This document shows positions 49,601-61,099 of a stretch of DNA of 64,000 nucleotides, piece by piece. A program made the position numbers and the translations under genes. Below the pieces are notes generated by a model, which saw only the letters and a program-made list of their open reading frames with translations, made no database searches and was not told the DNA's origin. This DNA comes from Dallia pectoralis. Its lineage: Eukaryota > Chordata > Actinopteri > Esociformes > Umbridae. Within the stretch, counting starts at the first letter, position 1. Every line of letters begins with the position of its first letter. The stretch is from NCBI GenBank assembly GCA_029465975.1, contig CM055755.1, positions 3,783,909-3,847,908 of the forward strand, given 5' to 3'.

Positions 49601-52560
49601 GGGAGGAGGGCAGTGTGCGGGTTACAGCCACCCACGTCTCGTCTTCCAGCATTAATACAATGCCAGGTTTCCAAGGCAAGCGTGAAGACACTGTTTTCTA
49701 GTTTGTCCTTCGAACAACCCGAAAGAGAACGAACGCCAAAGCCTTTCCTGGCGTTTTAATTTGACTCCCTGTACTCCACGGCAGAATAGACATTCCTGAA
49801 ATAAATGAGGCATTTCCCGGTGTACAAATCACGTATATTTTAGAATAATCCTCCTCATTGGGGTTTATGTTTTTTATCTTCCACCTCGAGTCACAGTGAT
49901 GCTGAAATATTGCCGCGGAATGAAGGGAAATAATTGGTTTTAATAAGACACGCATTTGAATTAATATTATTTCAAATTTATTGTGAACCTTGGAATTCTG
50001 AGAGAGATTATTGTGCCTCCCGCACTGACGGTGAGCCTGGTAGATTTCATATCACTCCGTGTCACACTTCATTTAGCCTAATAATTAACAACTAATCTCT
50101 ATACTAAAAAGACTGAGAACCGAGTGAAGCATTTCCCGGTTTGCGCCTGACGTCCCCAGCCTTGAGTTACGCGAAAGAAGAAAACCGCCTGATTGCGGCG
50201 CACTTCGTATCTCCCGTAGTGATGAATAATTCCGTCAGTCAACCGTTAATTACTTTTTACTCAGGACAACATTAGAGCTTCTAAAGTGCTGGTTTGTTTC
50301 AATAAACGCGTGTTAACCTGGCCATGACGGTGAGAAAAAAAAGGTTAAAGGATGACCGGGTTCTGAAATAAGATACCACACTCCAATCGTCATGGTAATC
50401 GGCACATGGGCACATCTAAGCGCGAAGACGCATCGTACAAATCTGCTCAACTCTCAACAGTCTTGAAACAATTAAAACGATATTTTATAATCGGGCTTAG
50501 GGGGTGAATAATAATTTCATTTATCGAGAGAGAATTCGCTCAGCACTTTTATTACCAACAGAGTATTTTGGTCCCTCACAAAAAAAACAGACGTGTGCGT
50601 GGGGTAGTCTAACCCAACGTCGTAGAAGAGAAACACCCCGTTCGAAGGTTTCTCCAAACACGATTGACCAAGCAGCTTCTGAAACAAAGGACACTTTGAA
50701 TTCAAGTGAGTCTTTCCCCTTAAGTCCCCGACCTGCCGGTATCCCGAGCCGCGGAAAAGAGAGACATCTCAATTTTCTCTTTCCTTTCTCACCATCAGAC
50801 CTGTCTATTTTCTATTCCGGGAGGACCTCCTCCTCAGCCCGTCGGGCCAGGGGTCGGTGACAAAGCATGGAATCAATGGACAGGGGATTCTTTTCTCTCC
50901 GTAAATGCCAGATCACCACGGCTGAGATGCTGAGGCTATTGTGTACGATGTGTGTGTGTGTGTTTAGAGGTTTGGGGAAAGTCACAGTCGGGCCGAGGAA
51001 AAAAATATGAAACGTTGGGATGAAGAAAAAAGGACAAGGCTCTTCTGACGACCCACTAGTGGCCACTCAAATGTTTAATCGTTCAGCTATTCATTAATTG
51101 TATTACTTTCTTTAACAGGAATGTCAATCTGAGGCAATTTTATCTGAGCCAATAGTACACATTAGAACAATGAGAATATATAGGGCAGGTACGCACACAG
51201 ACTCCAAGCTTCCTGTTTCCAACCGGTTGATTCAGGTGGTAGAATATTATTTATGTGAGCGATGGAGTCTCACATCTTATCAACTGTGCCAGTTGGTGAA
51301 ATGCCTTGCTTTCAGGCAGTGCAGTTTCAGTGGCGCCTGTTTCAGGTCTAGTACCCTGGCCGGAGAATGAACACAGTTGTGTCTGGACATCGGAAACAGA
51401 GCAACACTCGTCCACTCACCAAACAGCTCCAGCCGCCCCTTTAGCCAGTCAGCGATACGACGTGCCACGATTTAGCCCGCTACGATCGCTGTATAATCAG
51501 ACTATTACATAGAACCATCGGAGACACGCTTTATCAAAGCTAATAAAATAACGCGTGTTAACCAGCAGACCTACATCAATCATCGTCAGCGATCGAATGA
51601 CGGCCTCAACAATCTTTCCCCGACGTCACTGACAAGTTCAGGACCCGCAGTAACTGGCTGGCTGGCAGCTTATGATGATAAGTCAATGTGTCGGGCTGTA
51701 GAGCAAGGACAGGTTTATACCAGAGGGCTTTAAAGACAGCAGGGTTCAATGCAACGGCGTGCCGAACTTCAAGGAGGGCCAGATCACTTGATTATTCATT
51801 GTGCTCCACGTTGTTCCGAGTGACATTCGCTAAGTCATCACACACCCTCCCTGGTTTCTCAAACCATTGATCGTCGCCATGGAAGATATCTGAAAGGACA
51901 CCGTCCGGGACGCTCCGAGGTAAGACAGCGGGCTGTTTGAAATTGAACGCGACGGCTGTTTGGAAAGTTACACGTTGGGCGTGCTGATACCGGCGTGCCG
52001 CTTCTTCGCGTATTTTCGTGTTTGTTAGCGAGATATTTCTGTCTAAGCTGACGCTCAGAAACAAGCTAATCTCGTGCTTCAAGCCATTTGACCTGTTTGA
52101 TTCGAGTTGCACTTAATAAACCGCCTTATCGTCAGTAGAAGGTCGACATTGGAAGCCTTTCTGCATGTCTTCCTAAAAGCTTAACAATCTGCTTCCAAGA
52201 CTGTGTCAGATGTGAAGCAACAAAAGAGGTGGTGGTAGAAAAGAACATGCCTGGGGGTTATATTGACCAAAGAGAAAACAAGGACGTGCAGAAAAGTGTT
52301 TGAAAGAAGCACCCGCACGAACGCAGAGGCACATTTCAGAAGGCTCAACAATTGAGAACTAAACCCGTATCACCTCACACATCCCAGGAGAGTACTAAAA
52401 TAGATCCGGCCTGCGCAAGATCAACATTCAAATATGAAACATTCAAATTGTGTTGAAGTGAAGATGGGTTCCTGTGTGCGTTTATGGACTCTATGCGGAA
52501 TTAATAGACTTTGCTATGATTCGTTCACTAAAACTATGTGCATCTATTTTTCATTCCTGA
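46687..52560. other. Longest single-copy stretch, no gene seen
   Basis: About 5.9 kb. A small repeat of GAAGCTCCRCCCACC units lies at 47528-47585. A (TG)n tract of seven units lies near 50948-50961. Frames of up to 136 codons (for example 47329-47739, minus) have no recognisable domain, and alternative frames overlap them. No exon, promoter or RNA gene is supported. Confidence 0.4.
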
Positions 52561-52925
52561 CCTCTGCTGTAGGCCAAGTTTGTTCGTTGTCTCTTTGACA
52601 GTCGACTCATGGACTTTGACGTTGACTGTGACAGGAGAGGCCTTGATGCTACCTGGATTTTCTTAGAAACTTTGAGCTTCATTTTGTCAACTCATACCCT
52701 GAATGCTGTGGGACTACCTGTTCTATGTCAATGACCTGTGTTCTACACATCAATCCATTTGTAGATAACCCGTTGAACTAGGGATTGATCAACTTCACAT
52801 TTTTCTGAAATGGCTTTGTAACCCCTCCCTGATTCATGGACCAGACTCCTCCCTCTTCTGGGACCTTGGACAGGACTTTTGATCTTGGCATGTTGTATTC
52901 CTAAACGCCAAACAAAACCTGCCAC
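52561..52925 (-). pseudogene. Decayed Tc1-like transposase, N-terminal DNA-binding region
   Basis: Tc1/mariner transposases cut and paste their own element; their N-terminus holds a bipartite paired-like DNA-binding domain. On the minus strand MPRSK begins at the ATG near 52890. After a frameshift, HESGRGYKAISEKCEVDQSL and VQRVIYKW give the first helix-turn-helix. A second piece at 52561-52645, VHESTVKETTNKLGLQQR, matches the second helix-turn-helix, normally written as ..STVRRTLNK.GLHGR. The catalytic DDE region, terminal inverted repeats and a continuous frame are missing. It is an old dead copy, less than 1 kb from the hAT element. Confidence 0.75.
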
Positions 52926-53668
52926 CTTATATTTATGTAAAAAATACTTTCTAATGAATATATTTGATGCACAATTTTTGCCAGTTGATGTGAAGTAAAT
53001 GTAGCATGCGTTTCATTCATTCATTTCCCTTTCCCAAATTTCATGTGTTGAGCCACAGAGCCACAATTGTTGGCTGCGCTGTAGTTAAGGAAAAACACCT
53101 GAGTCTTACCTTCGACTCCAGATATGAACACATTGTTGAATTAAAACAAAAACAATGAATGCCCTGTCAAGGTTAGAAGTACGCTGTGCTTCTAAAGTTA
53201 TGATAAAGTATTCCACTCACCAGCTAATGCATGCTATTACGGAGTAGATTTAAAAGACAAAATGCTAAATGTTTAAAATTATTTATGTAACCTGTCGGTC
53301 TGTGAACATGGTTGTCCTGACATTTCTATCTTTGTTATATTGACACCCTCGGAACATTCAAAGAGTAATGATCATATTAGAGGCATCCATTCCAACACTG
53401 TTCTCCATAAACCATTTTGACATTTAGTGGCGCACCAGAGCTTGTGAATCCCTACATTTCTAAACCAGGACATTCATTCTGCAATAAAGATTAAATGACA
53501 CAGCGAATGGACGAATAGGGCAATTTGTGGGGGCCGGCTCTACAACCGGCGCGGAGGAAACGACGGAGAAAAAATGATTTCAGACGGAATCACAACAGAC
53601 AGAGGTAAAGATGTTCCTCGGCGTGCTATCTGACTGACAGGGGTTACAGAAGACATTCCTTACATGGC
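52926..53668. other. Non-coding spacer, no gene seen
   Basis: About 740 bp, mostly AT-rich, between two transposon relics. No repeat family is recognised. Confidence 0.45.
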
Positions 53669-54159
53669 CACTCCACTAGTGCTGGGTTTCGATTCAAATT
53701 TCAAGAATCGATTCGATTCCGATTCTCAAGATTTAGATGTGTTTCTAGTGCACTGTTCCAACGAGTCACCACATAAATTTTGAGCTTGTGTGCATTCAGC
53801 TGCAGTAGCTTCTGCCTTTCTTTGAGGATACGGGTGTCAGTTGTACTGCGAGGAAAGAACTTTGCGATGTGCCTTACTCTCCCAAGAAGGTGTGCAACAT
53901 ACGGCAGTTTGAGACCGGCTTGTGAGGCCGCAGCTTTGAGCGTTTCTGGCGTTTTCAAAGCAACCGCTTGGTTAACGTTACTGACCGCCATGTTCGTAGT
54001 TTTAATGTCCTTCCACCTCGCGCGCATGCGTGAATTCAATGACGCGGCAAGTTAAAGTTCACAGGGAAAATGTAGGCATATAATTAAATCGATCCTCTGA
54101 GTTACGGATCGATCTTTCGAAATTAATATGAAAATCGATTCAGAATCACTACACTCCAC
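53669..54159 (-). mobile_element. Internally deleted hAT-family transposon with 8-bp target duplication
   Basis: The element spans 53677-54151 (475 bp). Perfect 8-bp duplications CACTCCAC flank it at 53669-53676 and 54152-54159. Its ends begin TAGTG on both strands (TAGTGCTGGG left, TAGTGATTCTG right, complement), and both subterminal parts are rich in ATCGATT/GATTCGATT motifs. An 8-bp duplication and short TAGTG-type inverted ends are the hallmarks of the hAT superfamily. Inside is a residual transposase frame (listed separately). Loss of most coding sequence makes it a non-autonomous, MITE-like derivative that would depend on a full-length relative. Confidence 0.85.
53701..53991 (-). pseudogene. 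Residual hAT (ZBED-like) transposase fragment
   Basis: The frame has 96 codons starting at the ATG at 53989-53991. An in-frame upstream ATG at 54037-54039 would add 16 residues. Residues 35-51 (LLGRVRHIAKFFPRSTT), 59-65 (RQKLLQL), 68-70 (HKL) and 74-80 (VVTRWNS) follow the central region of hAT/ZBED transposases, where the block before the conserved TRWNS motif reads in this order. The BED zinc finger, the catalytic acidic residues and the C-terminal dimerisation region are absent. The frame ends by running into the left terminal sequence, which gives the tail NLENRNRIDS. It stays open but cannot encode an active transposase. Confidence 0.75.
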
Positions 54160-54257
54160 CATGACGTTGTTCGTTTCGTCAGCCGTGCCACGTGTTTGAG
54201 TTCTGGCAGCTGACACGTCTGTACACACCAGTGACTTGTTGAGTCCTACGGCGTTAG

Positions 54258-54664
54258 CCAGGAATGTGTTCACCAGGAATGTGTTCACCAGGAACGTGTT
54301 CACCAGGAACGTGTTCACCAGGAACGTGTTCACCAGGAACGTGTTCACCAGGAACGTGTTCACCAGGAACGTGTTCACCAGGAACGTGTTCACCAGGAAT
54401 GTGTTCACCAGGAATGTGTTCACCAGGAACGTGTTCACCAGGAACGTGTTCACCAGGAATGTGTTCACCAGGAACGTGTTCACCAGGAACGTGTTCACCA
54501 GGAATGTGTTCACCAGGAATGTGTTCACCCGGAACGTGTTCACCAGGAATGTGTTCACCAGGAATGTGTTCACCGGAACGTGTTCACCAGGAACGTGTTC
54601 ACCAGGAATGTGTTCACCAGGAATGTGTTCACCAGGAATGTGTTCACCATGTATGTGTTCACCC
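54258..54664. repeat. 15-bp minisatellite, 27 copies
   Basis: The unit is CCAGGAACGTGTTCA, with a frequent ATGTG variant in place of ACGTG. Three copies near 54529-54573 carry CCCGG or lose one A, and the loss changes frame. The minus strand reads NTFLV repeated and the plus strand TRNVF or MCSPG repeated. Frames of 148 to 173 codons follow from a stop-free 15-bp unit. It starts 106 bp to the right of the hAT element. Confidence 0.97.
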
Positions 54665-55225
54665 AGGGAGAATGGGAAGTGAGTGCTTCATGATTGGGAG
54701 AAAAGGAGACTACAACCTGTACATAAAGCTCTGTGGCCTAAAAGAGAGGACACAGTGAGAGGAGGAGAGTGTAATAATGTTCTACAATCTTCTGGTGTAA
54801 TAGCCTTATCGATTACACACCTGTGTGGCCAGGAGGTCTGGCTAAAAGCTTGGATTTCACAGGAGTAAACAACGTATAGGCTCACAACCGGAAGCCTCCT
54901 CACCCAGAACACTTGGAAGTGTGTCAGTCGGCGAAAAGAATAATCTGTTCTGTTAACGCGACTCTTATGCCACCGACGCCCCAATACTGCAGCTCGTCTG
55001 CAGGTGTGTTCACAACGAATCAGGTGGACAATTAGGGAGTCATTAGGATGCATTAATTGCTAATTTATGCCCGTCTGTTTGGCGACAGTATTAAGAGTGT
55101 TTATACCGCCAGTGGTAGTAAAAGCCTTCCTCCTCAGTGAAGTTCAAGGCCCCCCCATCTCTGCATCCTGGGTCGGGGGGAGAGGGAGGACTGGCAGGTG
55201 TTCTTTTATCACACTGCATAATTAC
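54665..55225. other. Non-coding spacer, no gene seen
   Basis: About 560 bp. A 121-codon minus-strand frame has no recognisable domain. Confidence 0.45.
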
Positions 55226-55262
55226 GACTCCTTGTGGCGGGTTGTGTGTCAGCAGGCTGATT
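55226..55262 (+). mobile_element. Short SINE scrap
   Basis: CGACTCCTTGTGGCGGGTTG followed by CAGCAGGCTGA matches the body of the tRNA-derived SINE seen at 27127-27310, here in the opposite orientation. Only about 37 bp remain. Confidence 0.45.
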
Positions 55263-55343
55263 ATCTCATTAGGTGGGACTTCCAACCCTGAGTTTATATA
55301 TGATGGGAATTCATTAGATAATGCCAGAAATGGGAATGACTAT

Positions 55344-55475
55344 TTAGATTAGATTCAACGTCACTGTCTTTGAACAGTACAAGTACAGTATAACAAAATG
55401 CAGTCTGCATACAACCCGGAGTGCATAAAGAGCAGCGCAAACAAGCAGTGCAGAAATAGTATGCAGACAATTAGA
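55344..55475 (+). mobile_element. Teleost interspersed repeat fragment (LINE-like tail)
   Basis: TTAGATTAGATTCAACGTCA, ACAGTACAAGTACAGTATAAC, AAAATGCAGTCTGCAT and AGTGCATAAAGAGCAG occur in the same order as in a repeat widespread in fish genomes ('agattcaactttattgtcatt ... acagtacaa ... gaaatgcagt...'). I believe it comes from the 3' part of a LINE but cannot name the family with certainty. Confidence 0.5.
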
Positions 55476-55650
55476 GAGACGCCTTGCGTCAGTATATGTA
55501 TTTATGTAGGCCATATAGCCGATGCAAAGAAAACTGAATTTACATTCTGGAATATAATATTTATTCATGTGGAGTCTTCTGAAGAAATAGAAGGACATCT
55601 GTTTTTAATGAAGGCCAACTTTGTATGGGACATGATGGAACAGGTTGCTG

Positions 55651-56488
55651 CTGTACGTACTAGCAGACTGTATGTACTAGCAGACTGTACGTACTAGCAG
55701 ACTGTATGTACTAGCAGACTGTATGTACTAGCAGACTGTATGTACTAGCAGACTGTATGTACTAGCAGACTGTACGTACTAGCATACTGTACGTACTAGC
55801 AGACTGTACGTACTAGCAGACTGTACGTACTAGCAGACTGTACGTACTAGCAGACTGTACGTACTAGCAGACTGTACGTACTAGCAGACTGCATGTACTA
55901 GCAGACTGTATGTACTAGCAGACTGTTTGTGTACTAGCAGACTGTTTGTGTACTAGCAGACTGTATGTACTAGCAGACTGTATGTACTAGCAGACTGTAC
56001 GTACTAGCAGACTGTATGTACTAGCAGACTGTATGTACTAGCAGACTGTATGTACTAGCAGACTGTTTGTGTACTAGCAGACTGTTTGTGTATTAGCAGA
56101 CTGTATGTATTAGCAGACTGTACGTACTAGCAGACTGTATGTACTAGCAGACTGTATGTACTAGCAGACTGTACGTACTAGCAGACTGTACGTACTAGCA
56201 GACTGTATGTACTAGCAGACTGTACGTACTAGCAGACTGTATGTACTAGCAGACTGTATGTACTAGCAGACTGTTTGTGTACTAGCAGACTGTTTGTGTA
56301 TTAGCAGACTGTATGTATTAGCAGACTGTACGTACTAGCAGACTGTATGTACTAGCAGACTGTATGTACTAGCAGACTGTTTGTGTACTAGCAGACTGTA
56401 CGTACTAGCAGACTGTATGTACTAGCAGACTGTTTGTGTACTAGCAGACTGTTTGTGTACTAGCAGACTGTACGTACTAGCAGACTGT
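55651..56488. repeat. 17/19-bp minisatellite, about 48 copies
   Basis: The unit is CTGTACGTACTAGCAGA or CTGTATGTACTAGCAGA (17 bp), with a 19-bp variant in which GTTTGTGTAC replaces GTACGTAC. The CpG (TACGTA) and TpG (TATGTA) forms are intermixed. The 19-bp variant often comes in pairs from 55915 onward and recurs at roughly 150- to 180-bp intervals, suggesting a higher-order unit. It begins shortly after a LINE-like fragment. Confidence 0.97.
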
Positions 56489-58146
56489 TTGGCCGAGCCT
56501 TCGTATGCTGTACATATAGTTCCGTAATATCGCCATCCAGGGAGGGTATCAGTACACATTTGCATTAGTGTGGTTTGCCCTACGGACACAGCGACGGATA
56601 TTTCACTTCGCCGTATCTCAAATGAGAGGATGTGTGTCTCCAGACGCGGGAGGAAGTTAACGTAATTCGATGGCGCCGTTTAACAGCTGACCGAACTATG
56701 GTAGCTAGCTTCTGATGGAATGAGGTGGTGTTTGATGCAATCCATGGAAGCAATTATCAAGGATTTCCTGGTGTAATAAGTTAGAATCTTAGGGTTTCCT
56801 GGTCGAGTAACTGTCCGCCTACGACACACAGGTCACCTCAGGACAGAGCAAACACTGCATGTCTTTAAATCCACTGTGTTTATGCGAAGGCGTGGATGTT
56901 CGCCTAGCTACTGTAGTAGCGTTAGCGGCTATTGGAGGCTGCCGTTCATTGTCTTACAATCAGACAGCGTTGTTAGCTTCTCTTCTCAGCCCTGCTATCG
57001 AAACCAGTCATGCCTCTGCTGTCAATCCTAAAGTCATTTTGTATTCCTGTCTTCCGCACTGGTTCCTCGGTCTTGATTGCATCATGCGTGGCTGATGGTG
57101 CAACAGCAACCAGGCACGGCGTTGGGACGTTTCCTCTCCCGGTGCCGACGGGGAACGTGCCCAATACGTGGGATGGGGGGCAGAAATTATATAACCGGAA
57201 TGTCTTAACGTTTATATAAAGGCTTCAGAGGTTAACTGGGCCATCTCAGATTTTAGACATGTCTATAGCTACGCCGAACTCCCCCAGCGGCCCACACTAG
57301 CCCGCTGTAGCGCCGTGCCTCACCGCAACTGTTCTTCCTTCGCACGTTTGTTTCTGGGCTGATGTAATCTGACTGTCATACCGGCTCTTCATCATGCCGT
57401 GGGAGAGGATTAGGCATCCGTATTAGGTCCCGATGTAGTCTGGGACTCAGCCCGGCTCTGCTAGCCCGGCTCTGCTAGCCAGTCTGCTAATCCACACTTC
57501 ATCCAGTGAAAACAAATGAATGGGGAGAAAAAAGACTGCAGAGGGAGAACAGGGACTGCACAAGCTGGGGCAGGTTGGGCGAATTCATCAACACGACAAA
57601 ACTGTTGACCAAACTACCTGTGCGGTTTGGGGGGGGGGGGTGCTGATGTGGACTCCTCACAGGTTCTTTGTAATTATGTCAGCAGGGAGCTGGGGGAAGT
57701 TAGTCACCCAGCACATTATTATGACTAATATTCAGCTCTAACGCTGCAGATAAAGCAGAGGGGAAAAGCAGGGAAGTGAACGCGCTAATATCACATGACC
57801 CATTTAGTGGCGTTGTCGAGCCTGAAGTCCGATCTCCGGTACTGTGTTTCATTGACCCGGGTTGAGTACAGGTCTAACCGACCCCAGTTAGATCACTTTC
57901 CATTTTGGTGTTTAACATTCTTTTTATAGGTTTGATAACCAACGAATAGGTTCACTAATATTAGTTATGCCAGCTAGATACTGTAATATCTACTATAACC
58001 AACCAGTTGATGACTAAAACAGAAGATGGCACCGGAATATATGTATTCTAATTGTTCCATTTTACATGTACAAGTGTATTAAACGAGTGTGTGAAATGGA
58101 AGTGTTATTTTTCTTTTCCATTTCCCCCTCTCCCTGAGACTACCAT
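56489..58146. other. Non-coding stretch, no gene seen
   Basis: About 1.7 kb. A 16-bp duplication (CCCGGCTCTGCTAGCC type) lies at 57450-57480, and a run of ten G lies near 57631-57640. No exon is supported. Confidence 0.45.
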
Positions 58147-58513
58147 GGAGCCAACCAGAGTGGGTTCACCGCCCAGAGATCAGCCCTCCAGGGTGGGTTC
58201 ACATCCCAGGGATCAGCCCCCCACAGTGGGGTCACGACCCAGGGATCAGCCCTCCGCAGTGGGGTCACGACCCAGGGATCAGCCCTCCACAGTGGGGTCA
58301 CGACCCAGGGATCAGCCCTCCACAGTGGGGTCACGACCCAGGGATCAGCCCTCCACAGTGGGGTCACGACCCAGGGATCAGCCCTCCACAGTGGGGTCAC
58401 GACCCAGGGATCAGCCCTCCACAGTGGGGTCACATCCCAGGGATCAGCCCTCCACAGTGGGGTCACGACCCAGGGATCAGCCCTCCACAGTGGGGTCACG
58501 ACCCAGGGATCAG
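58147..58513. repeat. 33-bp minisatellite, about 11 copies
   Basis: The unit is CAGCCCTCCACAGTGGGGTC plus ACGACCCAGGGAT. The first two or three copies are diverged and the rest nearly identical. CpG variation is visible (ACGACCC or ACATCCC). Since 33 is a multiple of three, both strands carry 184-codon frames (RDQPSTVGSRP on plus, ADPWVVTPLWR on minus). No signal or domain supports translation. Confidence 0.97.
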
Positions 58514-59139
58514 CATATATTGATGTTGACCACAGAGCAATTAGAGTTGACCAACTCCCTGAACCACACATTTTACACCTTGAAGCTCCATTTCCGGACC
58601 CGCTGACCCCAAAGGCAAAGGAAAAAGTGATTAAATAAGAAGAACACATCAAAGAGACCGGGGACTCCTCTCGCAGAAGCAAAAGACGAGGCACACGAAC
58701 TGCAATTCAGTTGACAGGTACGCTGATGACTGGAGACAGGATAATGCTCAGACAGACGCGCGTCACGTTCTCACGCCAGGATAGACCAAGATGTCCCAAA
58801 CCTCCGCCTCTTACTGCACATGTTCCTGGAACCCTTGGGCCGAGAGTTCACTGGCTATTGTGGAGCTTCTGTACTGTTGGTCACGACCTGGCTTTTCTTA
58901 GAGAGAGATGAGTAATTTCGCTCCGGTCGAATGCACCGTTCACTGAACCCGCTCTCCAATCCGCTCTTGTCTCGCCGGGCAAAGCGAACGCCAGCGGATA
59001 CCTAAGTGGTATTTAACATTCACACGCTGTTACAGTCTCTGAAGAAAGTGGGAACCCACCGTTCCAGACGTCTTCGGAGAGGCCCTGTTTACCGAGACGA
59101 CCCGCGCGAGTATCTTAGGAGATGATCGTGTTTATCATA

Positions 59140-59410
59140 TCTGACCTATATCCCACCGTGGATTCACAGGTGGCGAGTGTTATCGGCGGGCGTTCCGGGA
59201 TGAAGGGCTCCTACCATTTTAATTTAAGACGCCACACCGGTGGAAATTATATTGAGATCATCAATATGCTTCCAAGCAGGAATTAAAGCAGACCGTGTGA
59301 TGAATTAGCATAACATTATTCTCTGGTTTCCCGAAGTGAAGGTCCCCTGCCTGGTAATTTATGTGCCCACAAAATTAGACAACTGCACTGCCAGGTTTTG
59401 AGTTCAATTT
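59140..59410. promoter_or_regulatory. Candidate conserved non-coding element
   Basis: This is one of the most enhancer-like segments in the window. Its single-copy sequence has ATTTTAATTTAAGACG, GAGATCATCAATATGC, AGGAATTAAAGCAG, GATGAATTAGCATAACATTA and CTGGTAATTTATG within about 170 bp. The AT-rich cores are separated by GC-balanced sequence and abut a microsatellite. Function is inferred. Confidence 0.3.
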
Positions 59411-59416
59411 GTTATT

Positions 59417-59448
59417 GTGTGTGTGTGCGTGTATATATATATATATAT
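59417..59448. repeat. Compound (GT)n(AT)n microsatellite
   Basis: GT units with one GC interruption are followed by nine TA units. Confidence 0.9.
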
Positions 59449-61057
59449 CCGCAGCTAATCTCAGATGATATATGAACACACGCCTTCATTACTTCCTTCA
59501 GGCTTGCAATCCGGTTGTCCCTCATTTGTCAAGGCTTTCCTCCTGTATCCTGACTGTCTTCTGCAAGTCAACTTATTTAATGGAGTGAGGAAAGATGAGG
59601 AACCATCTTAGTAATTAGTTATTATTATAAGGGGTTGTCTTTGGCCAAATGTCAAAGACAGAATTGAGGCAAATGTGTGTTGCTAAACATTGATCTTTTT
59701 TCATTGCTATCTGATTGAGTGTTTTTTAATACTGATGGCACAAAAAACTCATGCTACATGAAACGTTTTTTGCGTCAATAATTTTTAAAGAATTCTTCTT
59801 TGATCACAGTTGTGATTACGAGATAGAAATACTGGAAAAAAACACACGACGTACCACCAAAGCAACAAATAAAAACTGTAAACAATGTAAGAACTTTACA
59901 CGACAGTTTAAGGATTAAACATTTACTTTCTCAAAGCTTCAGGAACTCGTCCGTAATCCGTCAGTGACACAAACATAATTGGATTACGATGTTCAGAAAA
60001 CGGTTGAAGCACATTTGCATGTTCGACTAAATTATTTTCGAGGCAAACGAGGAAAGGGAGTAGAACTTGGCTTGAGATGTGTTATTACGAGCGCTTCCAA
60101 ACCCATAGATAACCTCTTCAGGGTCACTCCCAACTCCTACACAACCTTCATTCCTGAGCATCAAATCAATTAACTCTGTGCCCACGGACGCATCTAAACC
60201 CCTTGCTTGCAAACGCTCCTCATCTCTGTAACGAACGAGCCGAGGTTTGCGACAAACAACGCTGACCCCGGTGAAACGAATACGGCCGCGGGTGCGATTG
60301 AACACTTTGAGAGACCTTGAGGGCCAATATCAATCCCTTGTGATATTTATGACACCTTGAGGCGGATTCGGCACAGGGATAAGATCTTGGACGCCGGGGT
60401 CGATTCTCTGTACGTTGGTGGCACCACGTCAATCAGTGTTATTCCGCCCGGATCCCAGCAGGGTACATTGATGTGTGCTTAGACAGGGTACACGCAGGGC
60501 AGGGAAAACGAGCCCAAGCGAAGGTCTGTTTGTAAGTCCACGGTCAGTAGGCAAAGCTATCCTGGACCAGCTGTTAGGCTCAAGGGGGAATTTTTTAACA
60601 TTGATCTTGAGTAGGTGGACTGATCCCTGGAGGAGGTCACCCACCCGCTAAAAGTATGCAAATCAACATCTACCGAAGGGAAAGTTAATGACAAATGTTA
60701 GAGTGCTAAAGACTGGAGGGAGAGTTCTCACACAGAAGACAATATTGCATTATTTAAAAAATCATAAATATACATAAAAGGAAACATCGCGATCATCCTT
60801 GTCGCAAAGTGGTCATTATCAAAGCTTAGCGGTAAAAATAAAAAAAACCGGGGGAAGCGAGAGGGGGGGACATTTTGAAATGAAACATTCATCGTATTGT
60901 TCTCTTTGAGAAAAAAGCCACAGAGGAGGAATAAAAACGGCGCGCTGACGTACGGAGATAAAGGAAAAAGCGCAGCCGGCTACACAAAAGTATATCGTGT
61001 CATTGCCAATATCCCAATGGGCAAAAAAGTACATGTTAATTATATAATTTCACCACT

Positions 61058-61078
61058 GTGTGTGTGTGTGTGTGTGTG
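61058..61078. repeat. (TG)n microsatellite
   Basis: Ten TG units. Confidence 0.95.
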
Positions 61079-61099
61079 GGGCGTTCTAATGACTGGATG

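Larger units (their letters stand above)
58514..61057. other. Non-coding stretch, no gene seen
   Basis: About 2.5 kb. It contains a GT/AT compound microsatellite at 59417-59448 and a candidate conserved element. The part from 59640 to 59990 is AT-rich. No exon is supported. Confidence 0.4.

Noticed and set aside
52561..52925. Possibly functional Tc1 transposase gene
   Set aside because: Only pieces of the two DNA-binding helices remain, with a frameshift after MPRSK and no catalytic region.
54052..54573. Minus-strand frame with an NTFLV pentapeptide repeat, resembling a pentapeptide-repeat protein
   Set aside because: The true family has an A(D/N)LXX pattern and diverged copies. Here the period comes from a 15-bp DNA repeat with near-identical copies.
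58052..58694. Two 184-codon frames on opposite strands with 11-residue repeats
   Set aside because: A 33-bp unit without stops keeps both strands open. There is no signal peptide, domain or splice context.
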